From contig NZ_CP040709.1 of the NCBI RefSeq assembly GCF_005952805.1, positions 1,364,001-1,428,000 on the forward strand: 64,000 nt of DNA. Reading direction: 5' to 3'. The notes below the pieces were generated by a model. It was not told the DNA's origin and did not search any database. It saw nothing but the letters and a program-made list of their open reading frames with translations. Of this stretch, positions 45,517 to 54,567 are shown one piece after another (the first letter of the stretch is position 1; each line of letters begins with the position of its first letter). Source of the DNA: Inhella inkyongensis (GTDB lineage: Bacteria > Pseudomonadota > Gammaproteobacteria > Burkholderiales > Burkholderiaceae_C). The position numbers and the translations under genes are program-made.

Positions 45517-46779
45517 ATGCTGAATTCAGACCTTGCCAGGGAACTGGCAACCCAATACGGAACCCCTCTGTGGGTCATGGATGCCGAAGTGGTGCGCGCG
45601 CGCGTGGCCCAGCTTCAAGGCTTTGACACCATTCGCTTTGCCCAGAAGGCCAATCCCAACACCCATGTGCTGGGCTTGTTATGCGGGTTGGGAGTCAAAG
45701 TGGACGCGGTCAGCCGAGGCGAGGTGTTACGGGCCCAGCACGCGGGGTTTTCGTTGGGCGGAGCGCAGGGCAGCATGGCCGAGGCCGTCGGAGCGGAACT
45801 GGTTTACACGGCGGACTTGTTGGACCGCGAGACCTTGGACCTGGTGTGCGAGCGCGCGCTGGTGGTGAACTGCGGTTCCTTGGACATGCTGCAGCAACTG
45901 GGAGAACGATCGCCGGGACATGCAGTGTGGCTGCGCATCAACCCAGGCTTTGGCCACGGTCACAGCCGCAAGACCAACACGGGCGGCGAGGGCAGCAAGC
46001 ACGGCATTTGGCATGGCCAATTGCCGCAGGCGCTGGACTTGCTGCGCGCCCTGGGCCTGCGGCTGGTGGGCTTGCACATGCACATCGGCTCTGGGGTGGA
46101 CTATGAACATCTGGCGCGGGTCACGCGCGCAATGCTGGATGCGGTCACGACCGTGCGTCAGGCCGGTTTGGACTTGCACGCTTTATCCGCCGGGGGTGGG
46201 CTGTCGGTGCCCTATCGGCCCGAAGACCCCAGTGTGGATACCGCGCACTACTTCAGTCTGTGGGATGCGGCCCGCAAGCAGGCTGAAGTGATACTCGGTC
46301 ACGGCCTAGCACTCGAGATCGAGCCGGGTCGCTTCTTGGTCGCCGAAGCTGGCAGCTTGTTGGCCGAGGTACGGGTCCGCAAGCAACAGGGCGACTTGAG
46401 CTATTTGCTGATCGACGCGGGCTTCAATGACTTGGTGCGGCCGGCGATGTACGGGGCCCACCATGCTATGCGGCTGATCACCCGCACACCGCGCGAGTTG
46501 GGGCCTACGCAAGAGGTCATCGTGGCGGGTCCGCTGTGCGAGAGCGGCGATGTCTTCACCCAGGATGCTGCGGGCGAACTGAGACCGCAAACCCTGCCGC
46601 AGGCCGATGTGGGCGACTGGATTGAGATTGAACGCACCGGCGCCTATGGCAGTGCGATGTCGAGCAACTACAACACCCGACCTTTGGCCGCGGAGGTCTT
46701 GGTCGATGGCGCTGATTGCCGCTTGATCCGGCGGCGGCAGGCGGTCGAGGACTTGCTGGCCCTGGAGTCCGGGCTGTAG
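45517..46779 (+). CDS. lysA: Diaminopimelate decarboxylase
   Basis: A 420-residue PLP enzyme, the same length as E. coli LysA, removing CO2 from meso-diaminopimelate to give lysine. Strong matches to the E. coli form are FAQKANPN (PLP lysine), NPGFGHGHSRKTNTGGE, HMHIGSGVDYEHL, SAGGGLSVPY, GPLCESGDVFTQ and SSNYNTRPL. I use the ATG at MLNSDLAREL; an upstream ATG nine codons earlier adds residues unlike the family. It is divergent from lysR. Confidence 0.96.
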   Translation: MLNSDLARELATQYGTPLWVMDAEVVRARVAQLQGFDTIRFAQKANPNTHVLGLLCGLGVKVDAVSRGEVLRAQHAGFSLGGAQGSMAEAVGAELVYTADLLDRETLDLVCERALVVNCGSLDMLQQLGERSPGHAVWLRINPGFGHGHSRKTNTGGEGSKHGIWHGQLPQALDLLRALGLRLVGLHMHIGSGVDYEHLARVTRAMLDAVTTVRQAGLDLHALSAGGGLSVPYRPEDPSVDTAHYFSLWDAARKQAEVILGHGLALEIEPGRFLVAEAGSLLAEVRVRKQQGDLSYLLIDAGFNDLVRPAMYGAHHAMRLITRTPRELGPTQEVIVAGPLCESGDVFTQDAAGELRPQTLPQADVGDWIEIERTGAYGSAMSSNYNTRPLAAEVLVDGADCRLIRRRQAVEDLLALESGL

Positions 46780-46830
46780 TCGCAGGCAATCCCGGGTGGC
46801 GTAGCGGGCGGCCCGGTGCAAGACTCGGCC

Positions 46831-47574
46831 ATGGGCGCAACGCGAATCATGATCGGAGTACTGAGTGCTTTGACCTTGTCGGTCGAAGCTGCGCAGCCCC
46901 TGCCTTTGCGCTTTGACGCTGGCAACCCGCCCTTCATGTCAGAACAACAGGGCGTGGCCGTGGGCTTCTATCCCTTGCTGTTGGAAGCGGCCGCGCGGCG
47001 TGCCGGGGTGGCGGTTGAATTGCGTGCGATGCCGTGGGTGCGGGTGGTGCGTGAAGTCGACGACGGCCTGTCTTGCGCAGTGGGGGTTTATTCGACCCCG
47101 GCCCGCCGTTCTCGCTGGGCGTTTTCAGAGCCGTTTTTCAAGGACCAGATTCTGGTGCTGGGCCTGCCCGGCCGAGAGTTGCCGCCAGTGCGCGAAGTGA
47201 AGGATCTTGTGGGCCTGCGGGTGGGGGTGGTGCGTGGATGGGCCTACGGGGAACTGCAGGAAAAGGTGGAAAGGCTCGACCGCTTGGAGTCCACCTACGA
47301 CGACCAACTCTTTCAGAGTCTGCAGGCCGGCAAGAGCGATGTGGTGCTGGCCCTGCAGCATGCCGCCCAGCACACCCTGGAGCGATTGGGCATGGAGGCT
47401 CGCATCCTGGCCGTATTGGCGGAGCAAGACGTGCACATCGCCTGCCCGAAGCGGGCACCATTCGTGCCGCAGATGCAGCGTCTGAGTCAGGTGCTGCGGG
47501 TCTGGAAGCGTGATGGCACGATGGCCCGGATGGCTGGGCAGTCCTTGGGTCCGGCCGTCAAGCCGTCGCGTTAG
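46831..47574 (+). CDS. Periplasmic solute-binding protein, SBP_bac_3 type
   Basis: About 247 residues. After a signal-like N-terminus (MIGVLSALTLSVEA), the family 3 binding fold is seen: PLPLRFDAGNPPFMSEQQG, GFYPLLLEAAARRAGV, SRWAFSEPFFKDQILV and VGLRVGVVRGWAYGELQ. There is no adjacent permease. The start could be 46831 or the ATG six codons later. Like the genes at 15061 and 33501 it may serve sensing rather than transport. Confidence 0.8.
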   Translation: MGATRIMIGVLSALTLSVEAAQPLPLRFDAGNPPFMSEQQGVAVGFYPLLLEAAARRAGVAVELRAMPWVRVVREVDDGLSCAVGVYSTPARRSRWAFSEPFFKDQILVLGLPGRELPPVREVKDLVGLRVGVVRGWAYGELQEKVERLDRLESTYDDQLFQSLQAGKSDVVLALQHAAQHTLERLGMEARILAVLAEQDVHIACPKRAPFVPQMQRLSQVLRVWKRDGTMARMAGQSLGPAVKPSR

Positions 47575-47684
47575 GGCCGGGCTGGTTTGTTCGCTGAGCC
47601 TGGTGCGGCCCTGCTGGCTAAGCAGCCGGGGCCGCCCAATCCTGCCGCACACTGTGGAACTGTGTGAATTTGGAGATCGCCACG

Positions 47685-48446
47685 ATGAGCATCGACCGCC
47701 GCGATTTGGGTGCCAGCTTCAATGAGTACTTTGAACTGGTGCCGGCCTTCGATGCAGCCACCAAAGCCGAGGTGTTTCGAGTGCGGCATGAGGTGTATTG
47801 CCGGGATCTCGGTTGGGAGCCGCTGCGCGACGATGGCCAGGAACGGGATGCCTTTGATGACCAGGCCTTGCATTGCCTGCTGCGGCGGCGCGGCAGCGGC
47901 GAGCCTGTCGGTTGTACGCGGCTGATCCTGACCTCCAGCTCGCAGCCGCATGACTTGCTGCCCTTCGAGCGCAGTTGCGCCGAGGTTCTGTATCGAGATC
48001 GAGTCGACCCCGCGCAGTTGCCACGCGCGCAAGTCACTGAGATTTCGCGGCTGGCTGTGATGCGGAACTTTCGCCAGCGCAAGGGCGAATCCGGTTCCCC
48101 GGTGGCCTTGGCGGATGAAGACTTTCAGCCCCAGGGCGGGCAGATGCGCTTCCCCTTCATCCCGGTAGGCCTTTATATGGGTGTGGCGGCCATGGCCATT
48201 CAGCTGGGGTGCGACTTCAACTTTGTGCTGACCGAACCGCGCCTGGCTGCGCATTTCGAGCGCATCGGCTTTGACATCGAGTGTGTGGGGGCAGCCATCG
48301 AGCACCATGGCGAGCGCGCCCCGTATTTGCTCTATGGGCCGCGCGCCTTGGTCAGGCTGCGCCCGATGGTGCGGCCGCTGTATGAGGTCATTGCGGCCGA
48401 TGTCGCGCGCGCCATCGCAGCACATGGGCTGCAACGGCGCGCATAG
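47685..48446 (+). CDS. PEP-CTERM/exosortase system-associated acyltransferase
   Basis: A 253-residue GNAT-like protein resembling N-acyl amino acid synthases that accompany PEP-CTERM/exosortase systems. Segments include FDAATKAEVFRVRHEVYCRDLGWEP, TEISRLAVMRNFRQRKGE and HFERIGFDIECVGAAIEHHG. The family is found in genomes with exosortase and is proposed to modify a lipid or sorted protein. It lies about 3.3 kb from the VWA PEP-CTERM gene, with lysR/lysA between. Confidence 0.85.
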   Translation: MSIDRRDLGASFNEYFELVPAFDAATKAEVFRVRHEVYCRDLGWEPLRDDGQERDAFDDQALHCLLRRRGSGEPVGCTRLILTSSSQPHDLLPFERSCAEVLYRDRVDPAQLPRAQVTEISRLAVMRNFRQRKGESGSPVALADEDFQPQGGQMRFPFIPVGLYMGVAAMAIQLGCDFNFVLTEPRLAAHFERIGFDIECVGAAIEHHGERAPYLLYGPRALVRLRPMVRPLYEVIAADVARAIAAHGLQRRA

Positions 48447-48460
48447 CGATCAAGCGGCGC

Positions 48461-49468
48461 TCAGAAGATTTGCAGACTGAGCCAATAGGCCAGGGCGGCC
48501 ACAAAGGCCGAGGCCGGAATCGTCAAGATCCAAGCCCACACGATGCCCCCGGCCACTCCCCAGCGCACGGCGCTGGCACGGCGGGTGGAGCCCACCCCGA
48601 CGATGGCGCCGGTGATCGTGTGCGTGGTGGACACCGGGATGCCCAGCGCGGTGGCCAAGAACAGCGTCATCGCTCCGCCCGTTTCGGCGCAGAAACCGCC
48701 CACCGGCTTGAGCTTGGTGATGCGTTGCCCCATGGTCTTGACGATGCGCCAGCCACCGAACAGCGTACCCAGGCCGATGGCCGCATAGCAGCTGATGATG
48801 ACCCAGCCCGGCGGCGCCTTGTCGGCGGCTGAGGCATAGCCTGTTGCCAGCAGCAGCATCCAGATGATGCCAATGGTCTTCTGCGCGTCATTGCCGCCAT
48901 GGCCCAGGCTGTAGGCACCGGCCGAAACCAGCTGCAGGCGTCGGAACCATTTGTCCACTTTGGTGGGGCGGCTGCGCCGGAAGATCCAGGCTACCGCCAC
49001 CATCATCAGCGAGCCCAGGGTGAAGCCGAGTAGGGGCGAGACCAAGATGAAGCTGACCGTCTTCAGAATGCCCTTGGCGATCAGCGCATCGGTGCCGGCC
49101 TTGGCCACCGTGGCGCCGACGATGCCCCCCATCAGCGCGTGTGAGCTGCTGGAAGGGATGCCGTAGTACCAGGTGATGAAGTTCCAGGTGATGGCGCCCA
49201 CCAGGGCTCCGAAGACCACATGCGTGTCCACCACCCCGGACTCCACAAAGCCCTTGCCCACGGTGGCAGCCACACCCAGCTGGAAGATGAAGATGGCGAT
49301 GAAGTTGAAAAAAGCGGCGAAGGCCACCGCCTGACCCGGACGCAGAACCCCAGTGGACACCACGGTGGCGATCGAGTTCGCCGCATCGTGGAAGCCATTC
49401 ATGAAGTCAAACGCCAAGGCCAGGGCGACCAGGATCACCACTACATAGAGCGCGGATTGCGTATCCAT
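48461..49468 (-). CDS. pit: Low-affinity inorganic phosphate transporter (Pit family)
   Basis: A 335-residue inner-membrane transporter using proton-metal-phosphate symport. The two Pit signature repeats are visible: FDFMNGFHDAANSIATVVSTG near the start and SLGHGGNDAQKTIG in the second half. About ten helices. Shorter than E. coli PitA (499), as is common in the Pit-DUF47 arrangement. It lies 19 bp downstream of the DUF47 gene in the same direction. Confidence 0.94.
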   Translation of the reverse strand: MDTQSALYVVVILVALALAFDFMNGFHDAANSIATVVSTGVLRPGQAVAFAAFFNFIAIFIFQLGVAATVGKGFVESGVVDTHVVFGALVGAITWNFITWYYGIPSSSSHALMGGIVGATVAKAGTDALIAKGILKTVSFILVSPLLGFTLGSLMMVAVAWIFRRSRPTKVDKWFRRLQLVSAGAYSLGHGGNDAQKTIGIIWMLLLATGYASAADKAPPGWVIISCYAAIGLGTLFGGWRIVKTMGQRITKLKPVGGFCAETGGAMTLFLATALGIPVSTTHTITGAIVGVGSTRRASAVRWGVAGGIVWAWILTIPASAFVAALAYWLSLQIF

Positions 49469-49487
49469 GTCGACTCTCGGGCGCCGC

Positions 49488-50132
49488 TCAGGAGTTCTCG
49501 AGGATGATGCCCTCGATCACATTGGCCACGTCCTCGCAGCGGTCGGTGATGCTCTCCAGCAGCTCGTAAATGGCTTTGAGCTTGATCAGTTCGCGCGCCT
49601 CGGTGTCGTCGCGGAACAGCTTGCTCATCGCCATGCGCATTACGCGATCGGCGTCGCCTTCGAGCTGGTCAATCTCTTCGCAGGTCTTGAGCGCCGCCTC
49701 CATGGTGGCCGGTTCCGCGATGCGCGGCAACAGGCTGACCGCGTGGCGCACGCGCTCGCAGCACTTCACGCTCAGATCGGTGAGGCGCGAAATCTCCTCT
49801 GTCATGGTGCGCACGTCGTAGAGCGCCATGGTTTCGGCGGCGTCCTGCATCAGGTCGGCCACGTCGTCCATGGTGTTGATCAGCGCATGGATCTGATCGC
49901 GATCAATGGGCGTGATGAAGGTGACGTGGATGGCGCGGTTGACCTCGTGGGTCACGCGGTCGGCTGCATGTTCGGCGTGGTCCACGGCCTCGTTGTACTT
50001 GGCGCGCAACTCCAGATTGTTGTAGTTGGCCACCAGTTGAGAGAAGGCCTGCGCAGCTTCGACGATGTAGCCCGCGTGCTGGTTGAACAGCTCAAAGAAA
50101 TTGCCCTCACGGGGCAGCAGTTTTCCAAACAT
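49488..50132 (-). CDS. DUF47 PhoU-like protein, Pit accessory
   Basis: A 214-residue all-helical protein with the PhoU/DUF47 pattern: FFELFNQHAGYIVEAAQAFSQL, EHAADRVTHEVNRAIHVTFITPIDRDQIHALI and YELLESITDRCEDVANVIEGI. Proteins of this group are encoded beside pit and are thought to regulate phosphate entry. Gene order DUF47-pit is conserved here. Confidence 0.93.
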   Translation of the reverse strand: MFGKLLPREGNFFELFNQHAGYIVEAAQAFSQLVANYNNLELRAKYNEAVDHAEHAADRVTHEVNRAIHVTFITPIDRDQIHALINTMDDVADLMQDAAETMALYDVRTMTEEISRLTDLSVKCCERVRHAVSLLPRIAEPATMEAALKTCEEIDQLEGDADRVMRMAMSKLFRDDTEARELIKLKAIYELLESITDRCEDVANVIEGIILENS

Positions 50133-50283
50133 GGAGGTTCCTGGTTGGGAGGTGTGAAGTGGCGCAGGGTCTGCCAGGCAGACTGCGCTGGCAGTCGATG
50201 AGATTGCCGCAATCGCGTATTTTCGGCCATTGGCGATCCCAGAACCGCCGAATGGGGAGGAATCTCTCGGACGCGAGCCGCCC

Positions 50284-50583
50284 CTAATTGTCGAGGTCGA
50301 ACTGTTGTATCAATGCCTCGCACCAGGGCAGCGGGCCCACCACGGTGAGCGACAACTCTAGCCACTCACCTTGCGAATGCAGGTCCAGCTGGGCATCCCA
50401 GTGGCCGCCTTCTTCGCGTGGCCCCCGGGGGCCGGGCGCATGGGCCTCCGCCCAGGCCAGCAACTCGTCGAGCTCGGCTCGCGCTTGCGGGGCCTGCGGC
50501 GCGCGGATGCTGGCCAAGGCCTCGATGCAGCCTAGGCCCTCGTCCGTCTCGTCCAATCGGGCGTTGACGAACTGCAGTCTCAT
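50284..50583 (-). CDS. Small conserved protein of unknown function
   Basis: A 99-residue acidic protein starting MRLQFVNARLDETDEGLG, with a helical middle (ARAELDELLAWAEAHAPG) and a beta-rich end (WLELSLTVVGPLPWCEALIQQF). Its ATG overlaps the stop of the DUF1631 gene (ATGA), so it is translated with it. No family recognised. Confidence 0.7.
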   Translation of the reverse strand: MRLQFVNARLDETDEGLGCIEALASIRAPQAPQARAELDELLAWAEAHAPGPRGPREEGGHWDAQLDLHSQGEWLELSLTVVGPLPWCEALIQQFDLDN

Positions 50584-52394
50584 TCCACGCTCAATGCAGG
50601 TCCCGCTGCGTGGGTGGGCGATGTCTGGGATCTCAGGGATGGGGCCAGATCGGTCAGCAGGCCGGCGGCGCGTAGCTTTTCCAGCGCACGCCGCGTCATG
50701 GTGTGCGAGCCACTGGCCAGTGGTGAGCTGAACATGAAGAACTTGCCGTTGTCGCTGCGCCAGATCAGGCGCGCCGTGACCCATTGACCCAATAGAAAGA
50801 CCTTGCAGCGGCTGCCAATCGGCAACTGCTCCAGCCAGGCCGAGGCCGCCCCTTGCTCCTCCAGGGGTAGCGGTACGGTGGGCAACTGGCCCAGATCGGT
50901 GTCGCTGCGTTGCCAGTGATCGGCAGCTTGAGCCTGAAAGCTGGCGTCATCCCACTCAATCTCCGTTGCCGTGGCGACGGCCGGCGGCGTCCGCGACCTG
51001 AACAGCAGGCGTCGATGCGTCTTCATCAGGGCGTCCAGGATAGGGGCCTGGGCCGCCTCGGGGAGGGCAAGGAGCCGCAGGCAATCTTGAACCTGGGCGA
51101 TCAGGGTCGGGAGCTCCTGCACTTGACGCTGGCGCTCGGCCTCGCCTTTGGGGCGATGCAGGCTGAGGATCAAGGCGTCGAGCGTGCCCATCAGACGCTG
51201 ACTGGCGGGCGCGCTTTCGCCCTCGGTGGCCAGGCTGTGGGCAATGGCCTGGGCCCAGGCGCCGGTCATCAGGTTCAAGAGCAGTGGGCTGAGCGCGGGC
51301 GCGCGACGCAGTTGCTCTGAAATCTGCTCCTGCACGCAGGGCAGCAAGCACTGTTCTTGCTCCGCTTGCAAGAGCACTCGCACCGTCGGGGCGGCTTCTT
51401 GCAGTTGCTGTTGAACATCCTGCTCGGCCAGCTCCTGGACTTCTTGCAGAGCCCGAACGAAGTCCGCGGCCTGCGGAGATAGGCGTGTCTCCAGCCGACT
51501 GAGCGCAGGCCGCAGCCCCAATGCGAGTGACTGGCTGCGATGCGCGGGGCGGTGGTTGTCGAAGAGCTCGGCGATGGCCTCGACCAAAGCCAGGGCGGGA
51601 TCTGCGCCGGTCAGCGCCAAGGATTGGCCTTGCGCCTGGGCCAGTGCGCGAACCGGCGCGCGCAGGCTTTCCAGTGCACTGCGCAATCCGGGATCCAGCT
51701 GCGGGGTGGACAGGAGCTGTGCCAGACGCTCGTGGGCCGGAGGGCTCGATGCAGCCAAGCTGTAGCGCGCGGCCGGAGCGCCTTGCTCTGCCAGGGCACG
51801 GCTCCAGGCCGCGTACTGACTTTTCAGCGTGACGCCCAGGGTGGGGCCAACCACCCGCATCAGCAGCTCAATCTGATTGGGGGCGAAGGGCAGCCCTTGG
51901 GCCAGTTGGCACAAGGCGCGGGCAAAAACCGCCGGACTGGCGGGATAGTTGCTCAGTTCAAAGCGGCGCAGCCCATCCAACGCTGCCAAGCAGTTGACCC
52001 GCCCGAGTAGTTCGCGCAATTCCCACTCGGCTTGCAATTCCACCTGTTGCACCAGGCGGGCAATCAGGATGTCGCGCTCAGCCTGGGCTTCGTCCACCAG
52101 GGCGAAGTCGCTCAGCGCAAACAGCGGCGCCGGCCGACTGGGGGCGAACTGCGGTGCCTGGCCGACGCGGGCCTGGCGAATCTGCGTCGTCAGCGCCTGT
52201 GCCAATTGGCGACAGAGGCCGGGCCAGCAGGCCTGTAGTTCACCGGCCAAGGTGTGGGCTTGGCGGGACTGTGCTGCCGTGAAGTTGGCATGCGGGGTGC
52301 GCAGCGCGCGAATCCATGCCTGGACCTGGTCCTCAGACAGCTGGGCGGCACAGCCTTCCAGGGCCTCAAGGTGGCGGGACAGCAGGGTGGACAT
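50580..52394 (-). CDS. DUF1631 family protein
   Basis: A 604-residue, largely helical cytosolic protein. The C-terminal part with IGSRCKVFLLGQWVTARLIWRSDNGKFFMFSS and the DALILSLHRPKGEAERQ segment are typical of DUF1631, common in Burkholderiales and sometimes wrongly annotated as thymidine phosphorylase. The C-terminal beta module is PilZ-like in pattern, which hints at cyclic-di-GMP binding or protein contacts, but this is not proven. Coupled to the small gene downstream. Confidence 0.85.
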   Translation of the reverse strand: MSTLLSRHLEALEGCAAQLSEDQVQAWIRALRTPHANFTAAQSRQAHTLAGELQACWPGLCRQLAQALTTQIRQARVGQAPQFAPSRPAPLFALSDFALVDEAQAERDILIARLVQQVELQAEWELRELLGRVNCLAALDGLRRFELSNYPASPAVFARALCQLAQGLPFAPNQIELLMRVVGPTLGVTLKSQYAAWSRALAEQGAPAARYSLAASSPPAHERLAQLLSTPQLDPGLRSALESLRAPVRALAQAQGQSLALTGADPALALVEAIAELFDNHRPAHRSQSLALGLRPALSRLETRLSPQAADFVRALQEVQELAEQDVQQQLQEAAPTVRVLLQAEQEQCLLPCVQEQISEQLRRAPALSPLLLNLMTGAWAQAIAHSLATEGESAPASQRLMGTLDALILSLHRPKGEAERQRQVQELPTLIAQVQDCLRLLALPEAAQAPILDALMKTHRRLLFRSRTPPAVATATEIEWDDASFQAQAADHWQRSDTDLGQLPTVPLPLEEQGAASAWLEQLPIGSRCKVFLLGQWVTARLIWRSDNGKFFMFSSPLASGSHTMTRRALEKLRAAGLLTDLAPSLRSQTSPTHAAGPALSVE

Positions 52395-52509
52395 TGGGGG
52401 CGAAGAAGCGCGGGCAGAAGTGCGCGCGCGACTCTAGCTCCGGCTGGCCCGGGACTTCAGGGCCGAACGCGCAGCCGGTGTGATGAATTCACACCGTGCC
52501 AGCGGACGA

Positions 52510-52758
52510 TCAGAGCGCCAGGCGCACCGTTTCGGCAAAGTCGTCGAAATCCCGCGCGGCGGGTGTGCTGGGCGCGCGCCCCAGCGTCTCCAGATGCTCA
52601 TCGAGCAAGGCGGCGAGGCGGCGGGCATCGCTGGCTGCATCTGAGGGGTCACGGCGCAGGGCAGTCGCCAGTGCACCACGCAGCCAAAAACTCAGGCTGG
52701 CATCTTGAAGCGCCTGATCCAGGGGCGCGTGACGCTCGAGGGAATGGGTGTCTTGCAT
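52510..52758 (-). CDS. Small hypothetical protein
   Basis: An 82-residue helical protein (MQDTHSLERHAPLDQALQDASL..., SDARRLAALLDEHLETLG). It is in the same direction as the DUF1631 gene, 115 bp upstream of it. No recognised domain. The predicted helices and codon pattern fit a real gene, but support is moderate. Confidence 0.6.
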   Translation of the reverse strand: MQDTHSLERHAPLDQALQDASLSFWLRGALATALRRDPSDAASDARRLAALLDEHLETLGRAPSTPAARDFDDFAETVRLAL

Positions 52759-52909
52759 CGCAGTCTCCGACTCAAATTACGGGCCTTGCCAATGGGGCGG
52801 GGCCGTTCGAGAGCGGGCGGATTCTGCGAGGCTAGTCTTGGCGCAAAAAGCGAGGCAAACCCGATTCGGGCAACACCTAGAGTGGAAACCCCATACCCCC
52901 CGAGGGCTA
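52759..52909. other. Leader region between the small gene and the palindromic element
   Basis: No gene seen. It probably contains the promoter of the minus-strand gene at 52510-52758. A stretch GTCTTGGCGCAAAAAGCGAGGC resembles part of the arm of the adjacent element's hairpin A but does not continue into it. Confidence 0.4.
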
Positions 52910-53182
52910 GGGAGGGTCTGCAAAACCCCCTGCGCCCGCGCCAAGACTTTTCGGGATGAGGGCCAAGGCGCGAGCCGCCGCTCAGGCTGGAGGCCTGAGC
53001 AAGGCTTGCTACGCCGGCCATCGCCCGAAAAGTCTTTGGCCCGCACGGGTTTGCGAGATAACCGGCCGTCTCGGTCGTTGGCGCGCTCGGCTGTCGGACG
53101 TCGAGTCCGACCTTCGCGCGCCGCCTACGATCCGGCCGGTTCTCTCGCAAACGCGGGCTGCAGGGGTTTTGCTGACCCTCCC
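52910..53182. repeat. Palindromic element, copy 2
   Basis: An outer stem pairs GGGAGGGTCTGCAAAACCCC (52910-52929) with 53163-53182 (19 of 20 positions) and extends inward to 52940/53152 with small bulges. Inside are two long hairpins. Hairpin A pairs GCCAAGACTTTTCGGG (52940-52955) with 53024-53040; its core hairpin is GCTCAGGC-TGGAG-GCCTGAGC. Hairpin B pairs 53049-53068 with 53133-53152 (19 of 20) and encloses GGCGCGC/GCGCGCC and GTCGGAC/GTCCGAC. No gene fits. The right end lies 7 bp from the stop codon of the receiver gene. Layout and core match the element at 17535-17805. Confidence 0.85.
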
Positions 53183-53189
53183 TACGGGG

Positions 53190-54455
53190 TTATGCGGGCA
53201 ATTGAACCGCGAGCCGGGCGCGCTCGATGCAGGCGATGAGCTCGGCTTCGGAGTAGGGCTTGCCCAGCAGCACGCTGACGCCCGCCGCTTGCGCAGCCTC
53301 CTGGCGGTCATCGGCCGAGGTGATCATGATCACCGGCAGTTCGGCAATGGCGGGCGTGGCCCGCACATGGCGGGTCAGATCAAAGCCGTCCATGCCGGGC
53401 ATCTCCACGTCGGTAATCAGGACATGGGGAGCTTGTGCGCTGAGTTTTTCGATGGCCTCTTCGGCGCTCTCGGCCAGCACCACCTGATAGCCCCGGGGCG
53501 CCAGGACGCGGCTGGTTTTGACCCGCACGACTTTGGAGTCATCCACCACCATCACCCGGGTCTCTTGGGGACTCAAGGGGCGCGAGGGTGCGGCCGCGAT
53601 CTTTGCTGCAGCGGCTTCGGCTGCGGCTTGTGCTGCGGCTTGTGCCGCCGCCTGGATCGCCAACGCCTCGGCCTGCGCTACCCGCTCGGCTTCCGCGGCG
53701 CGTTCGCGAGCAAGGCGCTCGGCCTCGGCGGCTTGCTCGGCCGCTGCCGCACGCGCGGCGGCCTCGGCCTCTACGCGCCGAGCCTCCTCCGCGGCGGCGG
53801 CCAGGGCCGCTTCTCTTGCAGCCGCCTCGGCCGCTTCAGCTGCTGCGGCTCGTTCACGCGCCTCGGCGGCCTCTTGCTCGGCGCGCGCCTGAGCTGCCGC
53901 CAGGGCGGCTTGGCGCTCCGCCTCGGCCTGTGCCGCCAGGCGTTCCGCTTCCGCCGCCGCTTGGGCTTGTGCTTGCGCGAGTGCCTCGGCTGCGAGGCGC
54001 TCTGCCTCGATCCGCGCCGCCGCTTCTTCAGCTTGGCGCGCGGCGGCTGCGCGCTCTTCGGCCGCGGCCTCGGCCAGGCGTTGTTCCTCTAGGGCCTTGG
54101 CCTGAGCCGCTGACTGGGCGGCCGATTCAGCTTCGGCCTTGCTGCGTCGATCCGACTCGACCTGCGCAGCCGCCAGGGCATAGGCCTCGGCCACCATGCG
54201 CTCTGCTTCAGCGGCCTCGCTGTCTTCAAGCGACTCTTTGGCCTCCTCTTCAGAATGCTTGAGGGCAGTGTCGGCCTGGGTGTCCGCTTGGGTATGGGTG
54301 TGGGTGTCTGCGTGGGTATCGGCCTGCGTTTCGGCGTGGACGTCCGCGGGTCGACTGTCGCTTGCTTGTTTTCCGCGCTTGGATCGGTGCCAAGCCCACA
54401 GAACCAGCACCAGGGCCAGGCCGCCGCCGAGCATCCAAATCAGATCTTCATTCAT
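53190..54455 (-). CDS. Membrane-anchored response-regulator receiver with TolA-like Ala-rich rod
   Basis: A 421-residue protein in three parts. An N-terminal membrane helix (about residues 5-22, DLIWMLGGGLALVLVLWAW) is followed by a low-complexity stretch rich in A-D-T-H (HTHTQADTQADTA) and about 220 residues of Ala/Glu/Arg-rich coiled coil like TolA. The C-terminal 125 residues are a CheY-like receiver: VMVVDDSKVVRVKTSRVL, the phospho-acceptor Asp in ITDVEMPGMDGFDL, then MITSADD and the Lys in VLLGKPYSEAEL. No output domain follows, so signalling must be by protein contact. The ATG at MNEDLIW is used. Confidence 0.88.
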   Translation of the reverse strand: MNEDLIWMLGGGLALVLVLWAWHRSKRGKQASDSRPADVHAETQADTHADTHTHTQADTQADTALKHSEEEAKESLEDSEAAEAERMVAEAYALAAAQVESDRRSKAEAESAAQSAAQAKALEEQRLAEAAAEERAAAARQAEEAAARIEAERLAAEALAQAQAQAAAEAERLAAQAEAERQAALAAAQARAEQEAAEARERAAAAEAAEAAAREAALAAAAEEARRVEAEAAARAAAAEQAAEAERLARERAAEAERVAQAEALAIQAAAQAAAQAAAEAAAAKIAAAPSRPLSPQETRVMVVDDSKVVRVKTSRVLAPRGYQVVLAESAEEAIEKLSAQAPHVLITDVEMPGMDGFDLTRHVRATPAIAELPVIMITSADDRQEAAQAAGVSVLLGKPYSEAELIACIERARLAVQLPA

Positions 54456-54567
54456 GGTCAAGTCAGCGTTGGCGCCGGGACCGGGGCGGCGCTTTCGGGT
54501 GCTGGGGCGTCAGCATAGCAACGCAGTGCCGGTATCCGGGCGTTGTTGACGCTCCGACTGGCCGGCT

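Noticed and set aside
53100..53182. Ribosomal or tRNA-like RNA in the second palindromic element
   Set aside because: The stems do not form a tRNA cloverleaf with a T-loop or anticodon arm, and no rRNA motif is seen.
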